A DNA stretch of 64,000 nucleotides from Streptomyces sp. NBC_00376 (GTDB lineage: Bacteria > Actinomycetota > Actinomycetes > Streptomycetales > Streptomycetaceae): contig NZ_CP107960.1 of NCBI RefSeq assembly GCF_036077095.1, positions 4,588,001-4,652,000 of the forward strand, read 5' to 3'. Of this stretch, positions 17,328 to 26,046 are shown piece by piece; the stretch's first letter is position 1, and every line of letters begins with the position of its first letter. The notes beneath the pieces are model-generated. The model had not been told where the DNA came from. It worked only from the letters and a program-made list of their open reading frames with translations, and did not search any database. The position numbers were made by a program, and so were the translations under genes.

Positions 17328-18284
17328 ATGACCAGCGAACGCCCCTTGCTGTACGAGGCCCTCGACGACCGGTTCCGCACCGGGCGGTGCATGAACGGCG
17401 ATGCGGGTCTTGAGGTCCTGTACACCGGCTGCCGTTGGGCCGAGGGGCCGCTCTACGTACCCGCCTGGCGGCAGCTGGTCTGGAGCGACATCCCCAACGA
17501 CCGGATGCTGCGCTGGGACGAGGAGACCGGCGCCGTCGGTGTCTTCCGCCGCTCGGCGGGGCATACGAACGGCAACACCCTCGACCGCGAGGGCCGGCTC
17601 GTCACCTGCGAGCAGGGCAACCGCCGGGTTACCCGTACCGAACACGACGGCACGATCACCGTGCTGGCCTCCCACTGGCAGGGCAGACGCCTCAACAGCC
17701 CGAACGACGCGACGGTGAAGTCCGACGGCTCGATCTGGTTCTCCGACCCGGACTTCGGCATCACCAGCGACTACGAGGGCCATCGCGCCGAGAGCGAGAT
17801 CGGCTCCAACAACGTCTACCGCATCGACCCGTCCACCGGTGAAGTGCGCCTGGTCGCCGACTGTTTCGGTGCCCCGAACGGCCTGGTCTTCTCGGCCGAC
17901 GAGCAGCGGCTGTTCGTCTCCGACACCAGGGCGGGCCTCATCCGGGTCTTCGACGTGCGCGACGACGGCACGCTGTCGGACGGCGAGATCTTCGCCGTGG
18001 CCAAGGCCCGCCCGGCGGCCCGCTTCGACAACCTCCGCTTCGACGACGACGGCCGGCTCTGGGCCGCCGCGCTGAACGACGGAGTGCACTGCTACGACCC
18101 GGACGGCACCCTGATCGGGCGGCTGGACATCCCCGAGGCGGTGGCCAACATCTCCTGGGGCGGCGCCAAGCGCAACCGTCTCTTCATCACCGCCGAGACC
18201 AGCCTCTATTCGGTGGTCATGAGCGTCACCGGCACCCACCCGACGGGCCCGGGGCAGCGGCCCTGGCCGCCCTCCGCCGGGTGA
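17328..18284 (+). CDS. SMP-30/gluconolactonase-family hydrolase
   Basis: 318 aa, a six-bladed propeller. Metal- and substrate-site motifs are present: GCRWAEGPLYVPAW with the metal Glu (about 33-46), HTNGNTLDREGRLVTCEQGN (about 78-97), LNSPNDATVKSDGSIWFSDP (about 119-138) and FGAPNGLVFS. The second ATG (17328) is preferred because GGGAGGG lies too close to the first. Family members hydrolyse sugar lactones or organophosphates with a divalent metal. It is divergent from the Lrp regulator. Confidence 0.9.
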   Translation: MTSERPLLYEALDDRFRTGRCMNGDAGLEVLYTGCRWAEGPLYVPAWRQLVWSDIPNDRMLRWDEETGAVGVFRRSAGHTNGNTLDREGRLVTCEQGNRRVTRTEHDGTITVLASHWQGRRLNSPNDATVKSDGSIWFSDPDFGITSDYEGHRAESEIGSNNVYRIDPSTGEVRLVADCFGAPNGLVFSADEQRLFVSDTRAGLIRVFDVRDDGTLSDGEIFAVAKARPAARFDNLRFDDDGRLWAAALNDGVHCYDPDGTLIGRLDIPEAVANISWGGAKRNRLFITAETSLYSVVMSVTGTHPTGPGQRPWPPSAG

Positions 18285-18365
18285 ACCGGCACCACCGCGA
18301 CCACCTGGAACAGCCCGCGTCCCGTCCGCCGTCCGGGTCCGAACCGGCGGGTGCCCGACGGGCGG

Positions 18366-18980
18366 TCACGCCGGCGTCGGCGGGGTGAAGATGCGGTCCA
18401 GGTGGTGGCGCAGTACCTCGGCGGCCGATTCCGCCGGCCGCTGGCCCACCAGGATGCTGGTGCCCATGCCGGCCGCCATGGCGAGCAGGCCGATGGCCTC
18501 CGTGCGGGCGTCCACCCCGGGATCGGCGAGACCGGCCTCCTGCGCCTGTCGCAACAGGCCGGTCAGGGCGTCCTCGGCGGCGTCCGGGTTCGCGATGAAC
18601 GGCTGGGCGGCCAAGGCCTCGTCGGTCACGGACAGGATCGCGTACGAGCTGTAGAGGAGGTGGAAGGTCCGGCCCTCCTCGTCGGTCGGGAGAGAGGTCA
18701 GCAGCAGCGCCTCGGCGGTCGCGCGCGGGCCCGGAGCCGTACCGCCGGCCTGCAGGCGGGCGCCCACCCGTGCGGTGAACCGGTCGGTCAGGTGCTGGAG
18801 CCCGTAGAGCAGCAGCTTCTCCTTGGTCCCGAAGTAGTACTGCACGAGCCGCAGCGACACACCGGCCTCGGCCGCCACGTCCCGCATGCCGACCGCGTGC
18901 AGTCCGCGCCGCCCGGCTACCCGGACGAGCGCCTCGGCGATCTGCCCCCGCCGTTCCTCGTGGTCCACGCGTTTCGGCAT
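18366..18980 (-). CDS. TetR-family transcriptional regulator
   Basis: 204 aa. The HTH at about residues 12-56 reads IAEALVRVAGRRGLHAVGMR, then DVAAEAGVSLRLVQYYFGTK. The C-terminal half is the ligand-binding/dimerisation region with a TetR_C_6-like pattern (LLAMAAGMGTSILVGQ). It is divergent from the alpha/beta hydrolase gene at 19144, and palindromes lie between them. It probably represses both itself and the hydrolase. Confidence 0.92.
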   Translation of the reverse strand: MPKRVDHEERRGQIAEALVRVAGRRGLHAVGMRDVAAEAGVSLRLVQYYFGTKEKLLLYGLQHLTDRFTARVGARLQAGGTAPGPRATAEALLLTSLPTDEEGRTFHLLYSSYAILSVTDEALAAQPFIANPDAAEDALTGLLRQAQEAGLADPGVDARTEAIGLLAMAAGMGTSILVGQRPAESAAEVLRHHLDRIFTPPTPA

Positions 18981-19040
18981 GCTCTCGTGTCTCCACCCGT
19001 CGGTCGCGCCTGCGTGGTCCGGCTGCCCGGACGCCTTCAT

Positions 19041-19078
19041 GGTACCGCTGTACCAACGTAGTGATACGGTCGTATTAC
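19041..19078. promoter_or_regulatory. two palindromes in divergent promoter, candidate TetR operators
   Basis: GGTAC-CGCT-GTACC (19041-19054) is a perfect palindrome and GTGATAC-GGTC-GTATTAC (19061-19078) is nearly perfect. Both lie in the 163-bp region between the TetR and hydrolase starts, the usual place for a TetR operator. Confidence 0.55.
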
Positions 19079-19143
19079 GAAGGGCGAGAACGAAGCACGA
19101 AGTGCGAAACGCGAAGAACGAGATCCTCACCGGAGGTGCCGCC

Positions 19144-20058
19144 GTGCCCGAAAACACGACCCGCGTACGCCGTGACATCGGCCGATACGCCAACGACACC
19201 CTGCGCGACCGGTACTTCGCCGCCTGCGATGCCGTTTACGCGCTCGGCGCCCCGGCCCGTTCCGAGACGGACGTCGAGACCGCCTTCGGCACGACCCACG
19301 TCTACCGCTACGGCTCCACCGACCCGGCCGCCGAGTCCCGCACCCCGGTCGTCCTGATCCACGGCTCCGGCGGCTGTTCCGCGCAGTGGTACCCCAACAC
19401 CCGAGCGCTCGCCGCCGAGCGCCCCGTCTACGCCCTGGACACCCCCGGCGACCCCGGCCGCAGCGTGCACCGGGAACCCATGTGGCAGCCCGAGCGCGCC
19501 GCCCAGTGGATGGACGAGGCCCTGGACGCGCTGGGCCTGGACCGGATCCACCTCGTCGGCTCCTCCTACGGGGGCTGGCTCGTCATCAACCAGGCACACC
19601 TGCGCCCCGGACGACTCGCCTCGGTCACCGCCCTCGACCCGGGCGGCCTGGAGAAGGTCGGCCTGCGCTTCTTCGTCTGGATCTTCGCCAGCCTCTTCGC
19701 CACCTCCGCGCCCAAGGCGCTGCGCCCCCGTCTGGCGGCCTGGCTGGAACAACCGGTCCTGATCGTCCCGGAGTTGCGCGCGATGATCCGCTCGGGCGTA
19801 AGGGCCTTCCGTATCCGCCGCCCCGCGCCCCTGCCCCTGTCCGACGACCAACTGGCCACCATCCGCACCCCGTTCCACCTGATCATGGGCAAGCGCAGCC
19901 TCCTGGTGCACCCGAAACGGCAACTGGAACGGGTACCGCGCCTGATCCCCGGAGCCCGAGCCGAAATCATCGCCGCGACCGGCCACGGCCCGCAGATCGA
20001 CCACCCCGACCTGATCAACGACCGGATGCTGGACTTCATGAAGGACACGGACGCATGA
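19144..20058 (+). CDS. alpha/beta hydrolase
   Basis: 304 aa. The oxyanion-hole motif is VVLIHGSGGCSAQWYP (about 65-80), the nucleophile elbow is VGSSYGG (about 137-143), and the catalytic His is in AATGHGPQIDHPD near the C-terminus. GTG 19144 follows GGAGG by 7 nt. The fold matches carboxylesterases/haloperoxidase-like hydrolases. It is divergent from the TetR gene, implying induction by a TetR ligand that may be its substrate. Confidence 0.88.
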   Translation: MPENTTRVRRDIGRYANDTLRDRYFAACDAVYALGAPARSETDVETAFGTTHVYRYGSTDPAAESRTPVVLIHGSGGCSAQWYPNTRALAAERPVYALDTPGDPGRSVHREPMWQPERAAQWMDEALDALGLDRIHLVGSSYGGWLVINQAHLRPGRLASVTALDPGGLEKVGLRFFVWIFASLFATSAPKALRPRLAAWLEQPVLIVPELRAMIRSGVRAFRIRRPAPLPLSDDQLATIRTPFHLIMGKRSLLVHPKRQLERVPRLIPGARAEIIAATGHGPQIDHPDLINDRMLDFMKDTDA

Positions 20059-20100
20059 CACCGCGCGGCTCCGTGCCCCGCGCCGCGTGAGTCCTGCAGA

Positions 20101-20340
20101 TCAGGCGGTCTCCAGGACGACGGTGGGGAGCGGGGCTTCCAGGATCCGTGTGCGGGGCAGTGTGAGGGCGAAGTGCCCTTCGAGGACGGCGAGGGCGATG
20201 CGGTGCGCGTCCTGGCGGGGCGGAGTCCAGCCCCCGGGCCAGCAGCACGCTGTAGCCCCCGAAGGCGATCGACCGGGGGCGGCGAGCCAGGCTATTCCAT
20301 CGGTCATGGAGGTCATGGCGGTCATCATGACGCGCCTCTC
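20101..20340 (-). pseudogene. short frameshifted coding remnant
   Basis: On the minus strand one frame reads IAFGGYSVLLARGLDSAP and a second reads DAHRIALAVLEGHFALTLPR to a stop near 20101. Together they look like a C-terminus broken by a frameshift at about 20220. I do not recognise the parent family. Confidence 0.3.
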
Positions 20341-20550
20341 ACCTCTCACCTCTCGCGAAGGACGCCGACTTGCCGGCCACGTCTGGCAAGTCGGCCATTA
20401 GGAATTCAGCCAGGTCCGATCGCTTTGTGCCATTCGTCGGCAACCTGCCTCCGGTATCGCCGAGGTGCGGCTACACAGGAGGGCCGGGGTGGCGCGCAGC
20501 CTTCCCGATGTGGTGATGGGTCGGCCGGTCGCCGGGGGAGGTCTGAGCGC

Positions 20551-20655
20551 TTGCTGAGCAACTACGTGGGTGCAGTGCTGCTGCTCGCAGTCGTCGTCCT
20601 GGCCGTGGGCTTCCCGGGCCGGCCCGGGAGTTGCGTCGCGCAGGTCGGCCGATGA
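20551..20655 (+). CDS. 34-aa single-helix membrane protein, coupled to the nuclease gene
   Basis: A TTG start at 20551 is preceded by GGGGGAGG (20534-20541). The product begins LLSNYVGAVLLLAVVVLAVG, one membrane helix, then a short Gly/Arg-rich tail. Its TGA overlaps the ATG of the Mrr-like gene (ATGA), a typical coupling arrangement. It may be a true small protein or merely a leader peptide for translation of the nuclease. Confidence 0.45.
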   Translation: MLSNYVGAVLLLAVVVLAVGFPGRPGSCVAQVGR

Positions 20656-21419
20656 GCACCGGCGCGCGCAAGAGGCGGCCGGGAGCGAGCAGACGCCCTG
20701 GCGGGGCCGGACGACCTGGGGCGACCGGACGCCCTGGGGCGGCCAGGCGACCGCCCGTGCGGCGGCGTCCCCGAAAGCGGGGCAAGTCGGGGCAGCGGGC
20801 GGACGGTCGGCTGATCGGGGCCCTGGTGGCCGTGGTGCTGGTGGTGGCCCTCGTCGACTGGCTGCTGGCCCACTGGTGGGTCCTGATCGTCGTGGCCGCG
20901 CTCGCGGTGGCGGCCGGCGGCGTGTGGCTGCGCCGGAAGCAGCAGCGGATGCTGTGGGAAGCGGTACGGGCCCGGGGCCTGCGGTTCGGGCTGTCCCAGC
21001 TGGACGCCCTGCACCACACCCGGTTCGAGGACGCGGTGCGGGACCTGATGTGCCGCGACGGCTGCCGGGACGCGGTCCGGGTCGGCGGTGGCGGGGACCT
21101 GGGCGCGGATGTGAAGGCGACCGATCCCTACGGGCGGCTCTGGGTGATCCAGTGCAAGCACCGGCGCGACGGCCTCGCCGGCTCCGCGGTGGGCACGCCG
21201 GACTTTCAGGTGCTCAACGGCACCGCACGCCAGGTCCACGGCGCCGATGTCGCGGTGATCGTGACGAACGGCCGGGTGACCGCACCCGCCGTGGCCTTCG
21301 CCGAGCAGCAGCGGCTGCATGTGGTCGACCGCCACACCCTCGCGGCGTGGGCGTCCGGCTCACGCCCGCTGTGGGAACTGCTCCGGGCCGTCCCGCCCCC
21401 TCGCAGGCCGACTGCGTAA
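20652..21419 (+). CDS. membrane-anchored Mrr-like restriction endonuclease-fold protein
   Basis: 255 aa. An Arg/Gly/Pro-rich basic N-terminus (about 1-48) is followed by two membrane helices (IGALVAVVLVVALVDWLL and WVLIVVAALAVAAGGVWL). The Mrr_cat domain starts at about residue 110: FEDAVRDLMCRDG, GGGGDLGADVKA with the catalytic Asp, WVIQCKHRRDG with the Q-x-K core, and TNGRVTAPAVAFAEQQ. Such topologically anchored Mrr proteins are common in Streptomyces; whether this one restricts DNA is unknown. It is translationally coupled to the small membrane ORF upstream. Confidence 0.85.
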   Translation: MSTGARKRRPGASRRPGGAGRPGATGRPGAARRPPVRRRPRKRGKSGQRADGRLIGALVAVVLVVALVDWLLAHWWVLIVVAALAVAAGGVWLRRKQQRMLWEAVRARGLRFGLSQLDALHHTRFEDAVRDLMCRDGCRDAVRVGGGGDLGADVKATDPYGRLWVIQCKHRRDGLAGSAVGTPDFQVLNGTARQVHGADVAVIVTNGRVTAPAVAFAEQQRLHVVDRHTLAAWASGSRPLWELLRAVPPPRRPTA

Positions 21420-21640
21420 AGCCGGGTGGAACCGCGTGGAACCACGCAGAAGTACGGGGTCCGCGCCCGGACTCGGATGTGCGACGAACACGCCGGGCGC
21501 GTAGCCGGAAAGGGCTGCTCGGGAACCCAGGGCGGCTCGGCCCATGTTCGAACCCGGACGGTAATCTTTTCGACCCGATCGGAAGGTGGCGCACGAACCC
21601 GCCCTTGCGCTTGACCAAAATATAGAAAATCGGCCGAAAA

Positions 21641-23050
21641 TTGAGAAACATAACATCGCGGTCTTTTCCGCGAATAAATTACAGAACCGCGCTCTCCGTC
21701 TGGCGTCGACCACGGGCACGACTCTGGGCCGTGGCGGGTGTCGTGACCCTCGGTTTCCTCATCGCGCTGGAGATCGCCGCTCATCACTACGGTCTGCCGG
21801 GGCCGCTCGCCAGCCAGGCGAAGGAGGTGGTGGTCGCCCCCAAATCAGGCCCCCTGCTGTATGCCGGCATGGCGTTGATGATGCTGGTGCTCACCTGGCG
21901 GGAACGGTTCATCGCGCTCGGCGCCGCGATCGGTATCGACGTCGTCTTCTGGGTGGTCCGGTGGCTGGCCGATGCCGAGGTGACCGACGGCCACCCCTTC
22001 GGGAACGGCGCGTTGTGGGTGATCCTGGGCTGCGCGGTCATCGCCGTCACCCGCCGTACCGGCTCGGAACGCGTCCTGCTGCTGAAGGGCGTCGGGCTGG
22101 GCCTGCTGCTGGTGGCCGGCCGCAAGACCGGGGACACCTGGCTGCTCATCACCTCCAAGACCCGCCCGGAAGTGCTCGACCAGTACGTGGCGACCGCCGA
22201 TCACGCGCTGGGGAACCCGTCGTGGCTGGTGGGCCGGCTCGTCACGGCCACCGGCCCGATCGGCTTCAACCTCCTCGACATCGTCTACGGGCAGCTCGCG
22301 GTGGCCGCGGTCCTGGTCACCCTGTACCAACTCCGCAACGTGGCGAACGAGCGCCGCTTCCCGGGCCACCACCTGGTGCGATCCTTCCTGGTGATCGGCC
22401 TCCTCGGGCCCGCCTTCTACATGATCTTCCCGGTGGTCGGACCGCTCTACGCGTACGGCACCGGCACCGAGCACTGGACATCCGTCAGCCTGTGGTGGTC
22501 GCAATCGCCGCCCACCGGGCAATGGGCGGTGGCCAACCTGTGGCCGGAGACGCTGCCACCGGTCAGTGCCCCGCACCACATGCCGTTCGACGGCATCACC
22601 CCGCGGAACTGCATGCCCAGCCTGCACACGGCGTGGGCCACCGCGATCTTCATCCATTCCCGGAAGGGCCCACGGTTCCTGCGGTACGCAGGAACGTTCT
22701 GGCTGATCGCCACGCTGACCGCCACGTTGGGATTCGGTTACCACTACGGCGCGGACCTCCTCGCCGGCGTGGTGTTCACGCTCACCATCGAGGCGGCCCT
22801 GCGCACGTTCGACCGCGGCTGGGACCGATCGGGGCTACGGGTGGTCGCCTACGGCGCGACCGTGTTCGCCGCGCTCCTGGTGTCCTATCGCTATCTGCCG
22901 CTGGAGATGGCGAAGCACCCGTGGCTGGCCGGACCGCTTCTCGTACTGGCGATGGTCTCGGTGATCTACGTGTACGTAAGAACCGTCGCACGGTGGGAAC
23001 CGAGAACCGCCCCGACGCGGCAACCGGAATCGCAACCCGAACCGGCTTGA
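21641..23050 (+). CDS. PAP2-superfamily membrane phosphatase/transferase
   Basis: About 469 aa from a TTG start; an in-frame GTG further downstream is possible because the first ~90 bp are AT-rich. About nine to ten hydrophobic helices are present. The phosphatase signatures are NCMPSLHTAWAT (the PSLH catalytic His, about residue 330) and GFGYHYGADLLAG (the second His with Asp, about 368-380). The layout matches the PAP2_3/inositolphosphotransferase-like group, acting on lipid phosphates at the membrane. The AT-rich start region (21605-21690) is unusual for this window and may hold the promoter. Confidence 0.82.
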   Translation: MRNITSRSFPRINYRTALSVWRRPRARLWAVAGVVTLGFLIALEIAAHHYGLPGPLASQAKEVVVAPKSGPLLYAGMALMMLVLTWRERFIALGAAIGIDVVFWVVRWLADAEVTDGHPFGNGALWVILGCAVIAVTRRTGSERVLLLKGVGLGLLLVAGRKTGDTWLLITSKTRPEVLDQYVATADHALGNPSWLVGRLVTATGPIGFNLLDIVYGQLAVAAVLVTLYQLRNVANERRFPGHHLVRSFLVIGLLGPAFYMIFPVVGPLYAYGTGTEHWTSVSLWWSQSPPTGQWAVANLWPETLPPVSAPHHMPFDGITPRNCMPSLHTAWATAIFIHSRKGPRFLRYAGTFWLIATLTATLGFGYHYGADLLAGVVFTLTIEAALRTFDRGWDRSGLRVVAYGATVFAALLVSYRYLPLEMAKHPWLAGPLLVLAMVSVIYVYVRTVARWEPRTAPTRQPESQPEPA

Positions 23051-23161
23051 ACCGATTTGAAAACCCTGCCGCACCGGGGTGCGGGATGAGCACTGCCCGA
23101 GCGGGGCCGGGACACCGGTACGCAGCGAAAGCCCCGCGCCCGGCCCCCCTGCCCCCGAGCC

Positions 23162-23415
23162 CTACCCGAAGCCGATGCACAGGTGACCGGTCAGAGCCGC
23201 GCAGGCCCATTCCTCCCAGGCGTCCGGGGACCAGCCGCGATCGCGGACGAAGACCAGGTACAGCTCGGGGCTGAGCAGCCCGTGCAGCAGGTCGGCGGCG
23301 CGGGCGGTGTCGACGGTCGGGGCGGGCGTCGGGCTCGGTGGTCAGTGCCTCCGCCGCGGCGTGCTGGACGGTGTGGCGAGGGTCCGGGCCGACGGACCAC
23401 TCCGCGGCGATCTCT
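23162..23415 (-). pseudogene. C-terminal remnant of a TetR-family regulator
   Basis: The last part reads LLHGLLSPELYLVFVRDRGW and continues DAWEEWACAALTGHLC before a TAG at 23162-23164, a typical TetR C-terminus. Upstream, the sequence EIAAEWSVGPDPRHTVQHAA is in another frame, so one frameshift lies between about 23300 and 23341. No HTH part is present. It is the first of three broken genes in a row. Confidence 0.6.
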
Positions 23416-23435
23416 CACCGTTGCGACGCCTACGC

Positions 23436-23666
23436 GGCCGGCCGCACAAACGTGCCGCCCCCGGCGCACGGCTACTGATGTTCGGATACGGGCCCGAGGC
23501 CTTCGACGACCCGATCTCCGGCGTCACCGCCGACGAACCGCGCACCGGATTCACCCACTGGCAACTGACCGACGTGACACCCGGCACGAATGACGTCCCG
23601 ACTTCCTGGTTCACGCTGCACCGCACCGCACCCCGCGTGAAAGCCGCCCGGCGCCGGCGGCGGTAG
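23436..23666 (+). pseudogene. C-terminal remnant of a SAM methyltransferase
   Basis: The frame reads ARLLMFGYGPEAFDDPISGV, then FTHWQLTDVTPGTND and PTSWFTLHRT, the closing strands of a class I methyltransferase (about 65 residues). No SAM-binding half precedes it; the sequence upstream belongs to the TetR remnant on the other strand. Confidence 0.55.
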
Positions 23667-23862
23667 TAGGCCACCGTCACCACCGCGAGCAGCGGCCCCC
23701 AGGCGGGCAGCGGCAGATAGCAGGCGGTCATCACCCAGTAGTGGAAGCCCTCGGGCGAGCCGGCGGCGCGCACGTTCTCCACGCCGTTCCAGCTGAACGC
23801 ACCGAGGAACGTGACGAGGGTGACGAGCGCCGCACCGCGGGGCCGCACGTCTCCGATCGCGG
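23630..23862 (-). pseudogene. fragment of a small membrane protein
   Basis: The minus strand encodes two hydrophobic segments, AALVTLVTFLGAFSWNGVEN and YWVMTACYLPLPAWGPLLAV, ending YYRRRRRAAF, where it runs into the methyltransferase remnant. No convincing start is seen. It may be the C-terminal half of a four-helix membrane protein; the family is not recognised. Confidence 0.4.
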
Positions 23863-23970
23863 CGGGAGCGCATCTGGGGCAGGCTCGTGTGAGCGCGCGC
23901 TCATGACTCGGCCCCGCCCCGGAGCCGACGTGCGCCGCGATCCGCACCGCGACGCACCGGAGGTCCGCCC

Positions 23971-25563
23971 GTGCCGGTATCGAAGAACTCCAAGGTCCAC
24001 CTGGTCGGCGGAGGCGTCGCCTCGCTCGCCGCCGCAGCCTTCCTCGTGCGGGACGCGGGAGTTCCGGGAGAGAACGTCCACATCCTGGAGCAGCTGTCGA
24101 TCGCCGGCGGATCGATGGACGGGGCCGTCGCCCCCACCTCCGAGGGCGGGTACGTCACCCGGGGCGGCCGGATGTTCGAGGAAGAGCACTACGTGTGCCT
24201 GTGGAACCTCCTGGAGACGATCCCGACCCTGGACGACCCGGCGATCTCGGTACGGCAGGAGATGCTCGCCTTCAACATCGAGCACCCCACGAACGCCAAG
24301 GCCCGGATCATCAACGGCGACCGCACCGTCGCCGACGCCTCCCGGCTCGGCCTGGACATCCGCGACCGCGCCGACATGACCCGGCTGCTCGCGCTGCCCG
24401 AACGGGTCATCGGCGCCCGCCGCATCGACGACTTCTTCCAGCCGCACTTCTTCACCACCAACTTCTGGTGCATGTGGCGCACGACCTTCGCCTTCCAGAC
24501 CTGGCACTCGGCGATCGAGCTGAAGCGGTACTTCCTCGCCTTCGTACAGGAGTTCGACCGCATCCACACCCTGTCCGGAGTGCGGCGCAGCAAGTACAAC
24601 CAGTACGACTCCGTCATCCGCCCGATCCAGGACTGGCTCACCGCCCAGGGCGTCCACACCGATTTCGGAGTGACCGTCGCCGACGTCGAGTTCTCCGATC
24701 CCGCCGCGCGCCGGATCTCCCGGCTGTACCTGGAGCGGGACGGTGCCGCAGCCGGGACGATCGAACTGGGCAAGGACGACTACGCGTTCCTGACCATCGG
24801 CTCCATGACCGCAGACACCACCTACGGTGACCGCACCACCGTCCCCGAGCTGATCCGCGACAAGCGGGACGGCTCCTGGCGGCTGTGGGAGTCGATCGCC
24901 AAGAAGGCTCCGGACTTCGGACGCCCGACCGCCTTCTGCGGCAACATCGACGAGACGAAGTGGGAATCCTTCACCCTCACCATGACCGGCCGCACCCTCC
25001 TGGACCGCATCCAGGAGTACACCGGCAACGTGCCCGGCGAGGGCGCCCTGATGACCTGGAAGGACTCGCGCTGGCTGCTCTCCGTCGTGGTCCCGGCCCA
25101 GCCGCACTTCCGCGACCAGCAGGAGAACACGTACACCCTGTGGGGATACTCGTTGTTCGGCGACGTCCCCGGCGACCACGTGCCGAAGAAGATGGACGAC
25201 TGCACCGGCGCCGAGATCCTCGACGAGCTCCTCGGCCACCTCGGCTTCGACGACATCGCCGACGAGGTACGCGCCACCACCAAGGTCACCACCGTCCAGA
25301 TGCCCTACATCGACGCCCAGTTCCAGCGCCGCGTCGTGGCCGACCGCCCCCTCGTCGTCCCGGACGGCGCCGAGAACTTCGCCTTCCTCGGCCAGTTCGT
25401 CGAGATCCCCGAGGACGTCGTCTTCACCGTCGAGTACTCCGTCCGCGCGGCCATGATCGCCGTCTACCACCACTTCGGCGTCGACAAGCAGATCCCGCCG
25501 ATGTACCACGGCCTGGCCGACCCGAGGATCGCCTGGTCCGCGCTGAGGACCGCCTTCGCCTGA
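23971..25563 (+). CDS. ohyA: oleate hydratase (FAD-dependent fatty acid hydratase)
   Basis: 530 aa. The Rossmann motif is VHLVGGGVASLAAAAFLV (about 9-26), followed by the family-diagnostic GGRMFEEEHYVCLWNLLETI (about 66-85). Other conserved blocks include HFFTTNFWCMWRTTFAFQ and the C-terminal AFLGQFVEIPEDVVFTVEYS. The GTG start is preceded by GGAGGT at 6 nt. The enzyme hydrates the cis-9 double bond of oleate to 10-hydroxystearate, often for detoxification of free fatty acids. The upstream TetR-like remnant may be a dead regulator. Confidence 0.95.
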   Translation: MPVSKNSKVHLVGGGVASLAAAAFLVRDAGVPGENVHILEQLSIAGGSMDGAVAPTSEGGYVTRGGRMFEEEHYVCLWNLLETIPTLDDPAISVRQEMLAFNIEHPTNAKARIINGDRTVADASRLGLDIRDRADMTRLLALPERVIGARRIDDFFQPHFFTTNFWCMWRTTFAFQTWHSAIELKRYFLAFVQEFDRIHTLSGVRRSKYNQYDSVIRPIQDWLTAQGVHTDFGVTVADVEFSDPAARRISRLYLERDGAAAGTIELGKDDYAFLTIGSMTADTTYGDRTTVPELIRDKRDGSWRLWESIAKKAPDFGRPTAFCGNIDETKWESFTLTMTGRTLLDRIQEYTGNVPGEGALMTWKDSRWLLSVVVPAQPHFRDQQENTYTLWGYSLFGDVPGDHVPKKMDDCTGAEILDELLGHLGFDDIADEVRATTKVTTVQMPYIDAQFQRRVVADRPLVVPDGAENFAFLGQFVEIPEDVVFTVEYSVRAAMIAVYHHFGVDKQIPPMYHGLADPRIAWSALRTAFA

Positions 25564-26012
25564 TGAGGACGGGGGAATTGCCGTTGCCATGGCTTGAAGC
25601 CAACGTACGCCGACATGGAATCCGTTCGGAGACTCACGTTCGTCGTTTTCAGCTCGATGCCCGGTGAGAAGGGCCCGGATGAACAGCGAGATCGAGCCCG
25701 CCCGGCAGAGCGGTCCGCAGCCGGGTCCCGATGCCGGTACATGGAAGATGGCAGCGGAGATGTACCGCAACCGGTATTTTTCGTCGCGGTCGGTCCGCGC
25801 GCCCACGAGGACTGGCTGCCCGACGTGGCCGGCTCAGAACGGGCCGCGGTGTCGCTGCGAAGCGTCGCACGGGGCTGTGGGATCGGCCGTCGAAAAGCGT
25901 GGGGCTCGGGGAAGGCGTCACTGGCGGGACCAGGACGAAAACGCAGTCCCAGGTCGCTGGCCAGGGGCTTGGAACTGCTCGGTGTCGGGCCCGTTGGACG
26001 GCCGGCGCGTGG
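25564..26012. other. no gene seen between oleate hydratase and the LAATG-protein gene
   Basis: About 450 bp with open frames on both strands, but none has a convincing start or recognisable protein. The far end carries the terminator of the sortase-substrate gene. Confidence 0.5.
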
Positions 26013-26039
26013 GGTGGGGTGCCCGGTCGGCACCCCACC
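26013..26039 (-). terminator. terminator of the LAATG-protein gene
   Basis: GGTGGGGTGCC-CGGTC-GGCACCCCACC is a perfect 11-bp stem with a 5-nt loop located 8 bp after the stop codon at 26047. Confidence 0.75.
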
Positions 26040-26046
26040 TCATGCA

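Noticed and set aside
23103..23147. GGGGCCGGG/CCCGGCCCC inverted repeat after the PAP2 gene
   Set aside because: The arms are low-complexity GC and the loop is 27 nt; a specific role is not supported.
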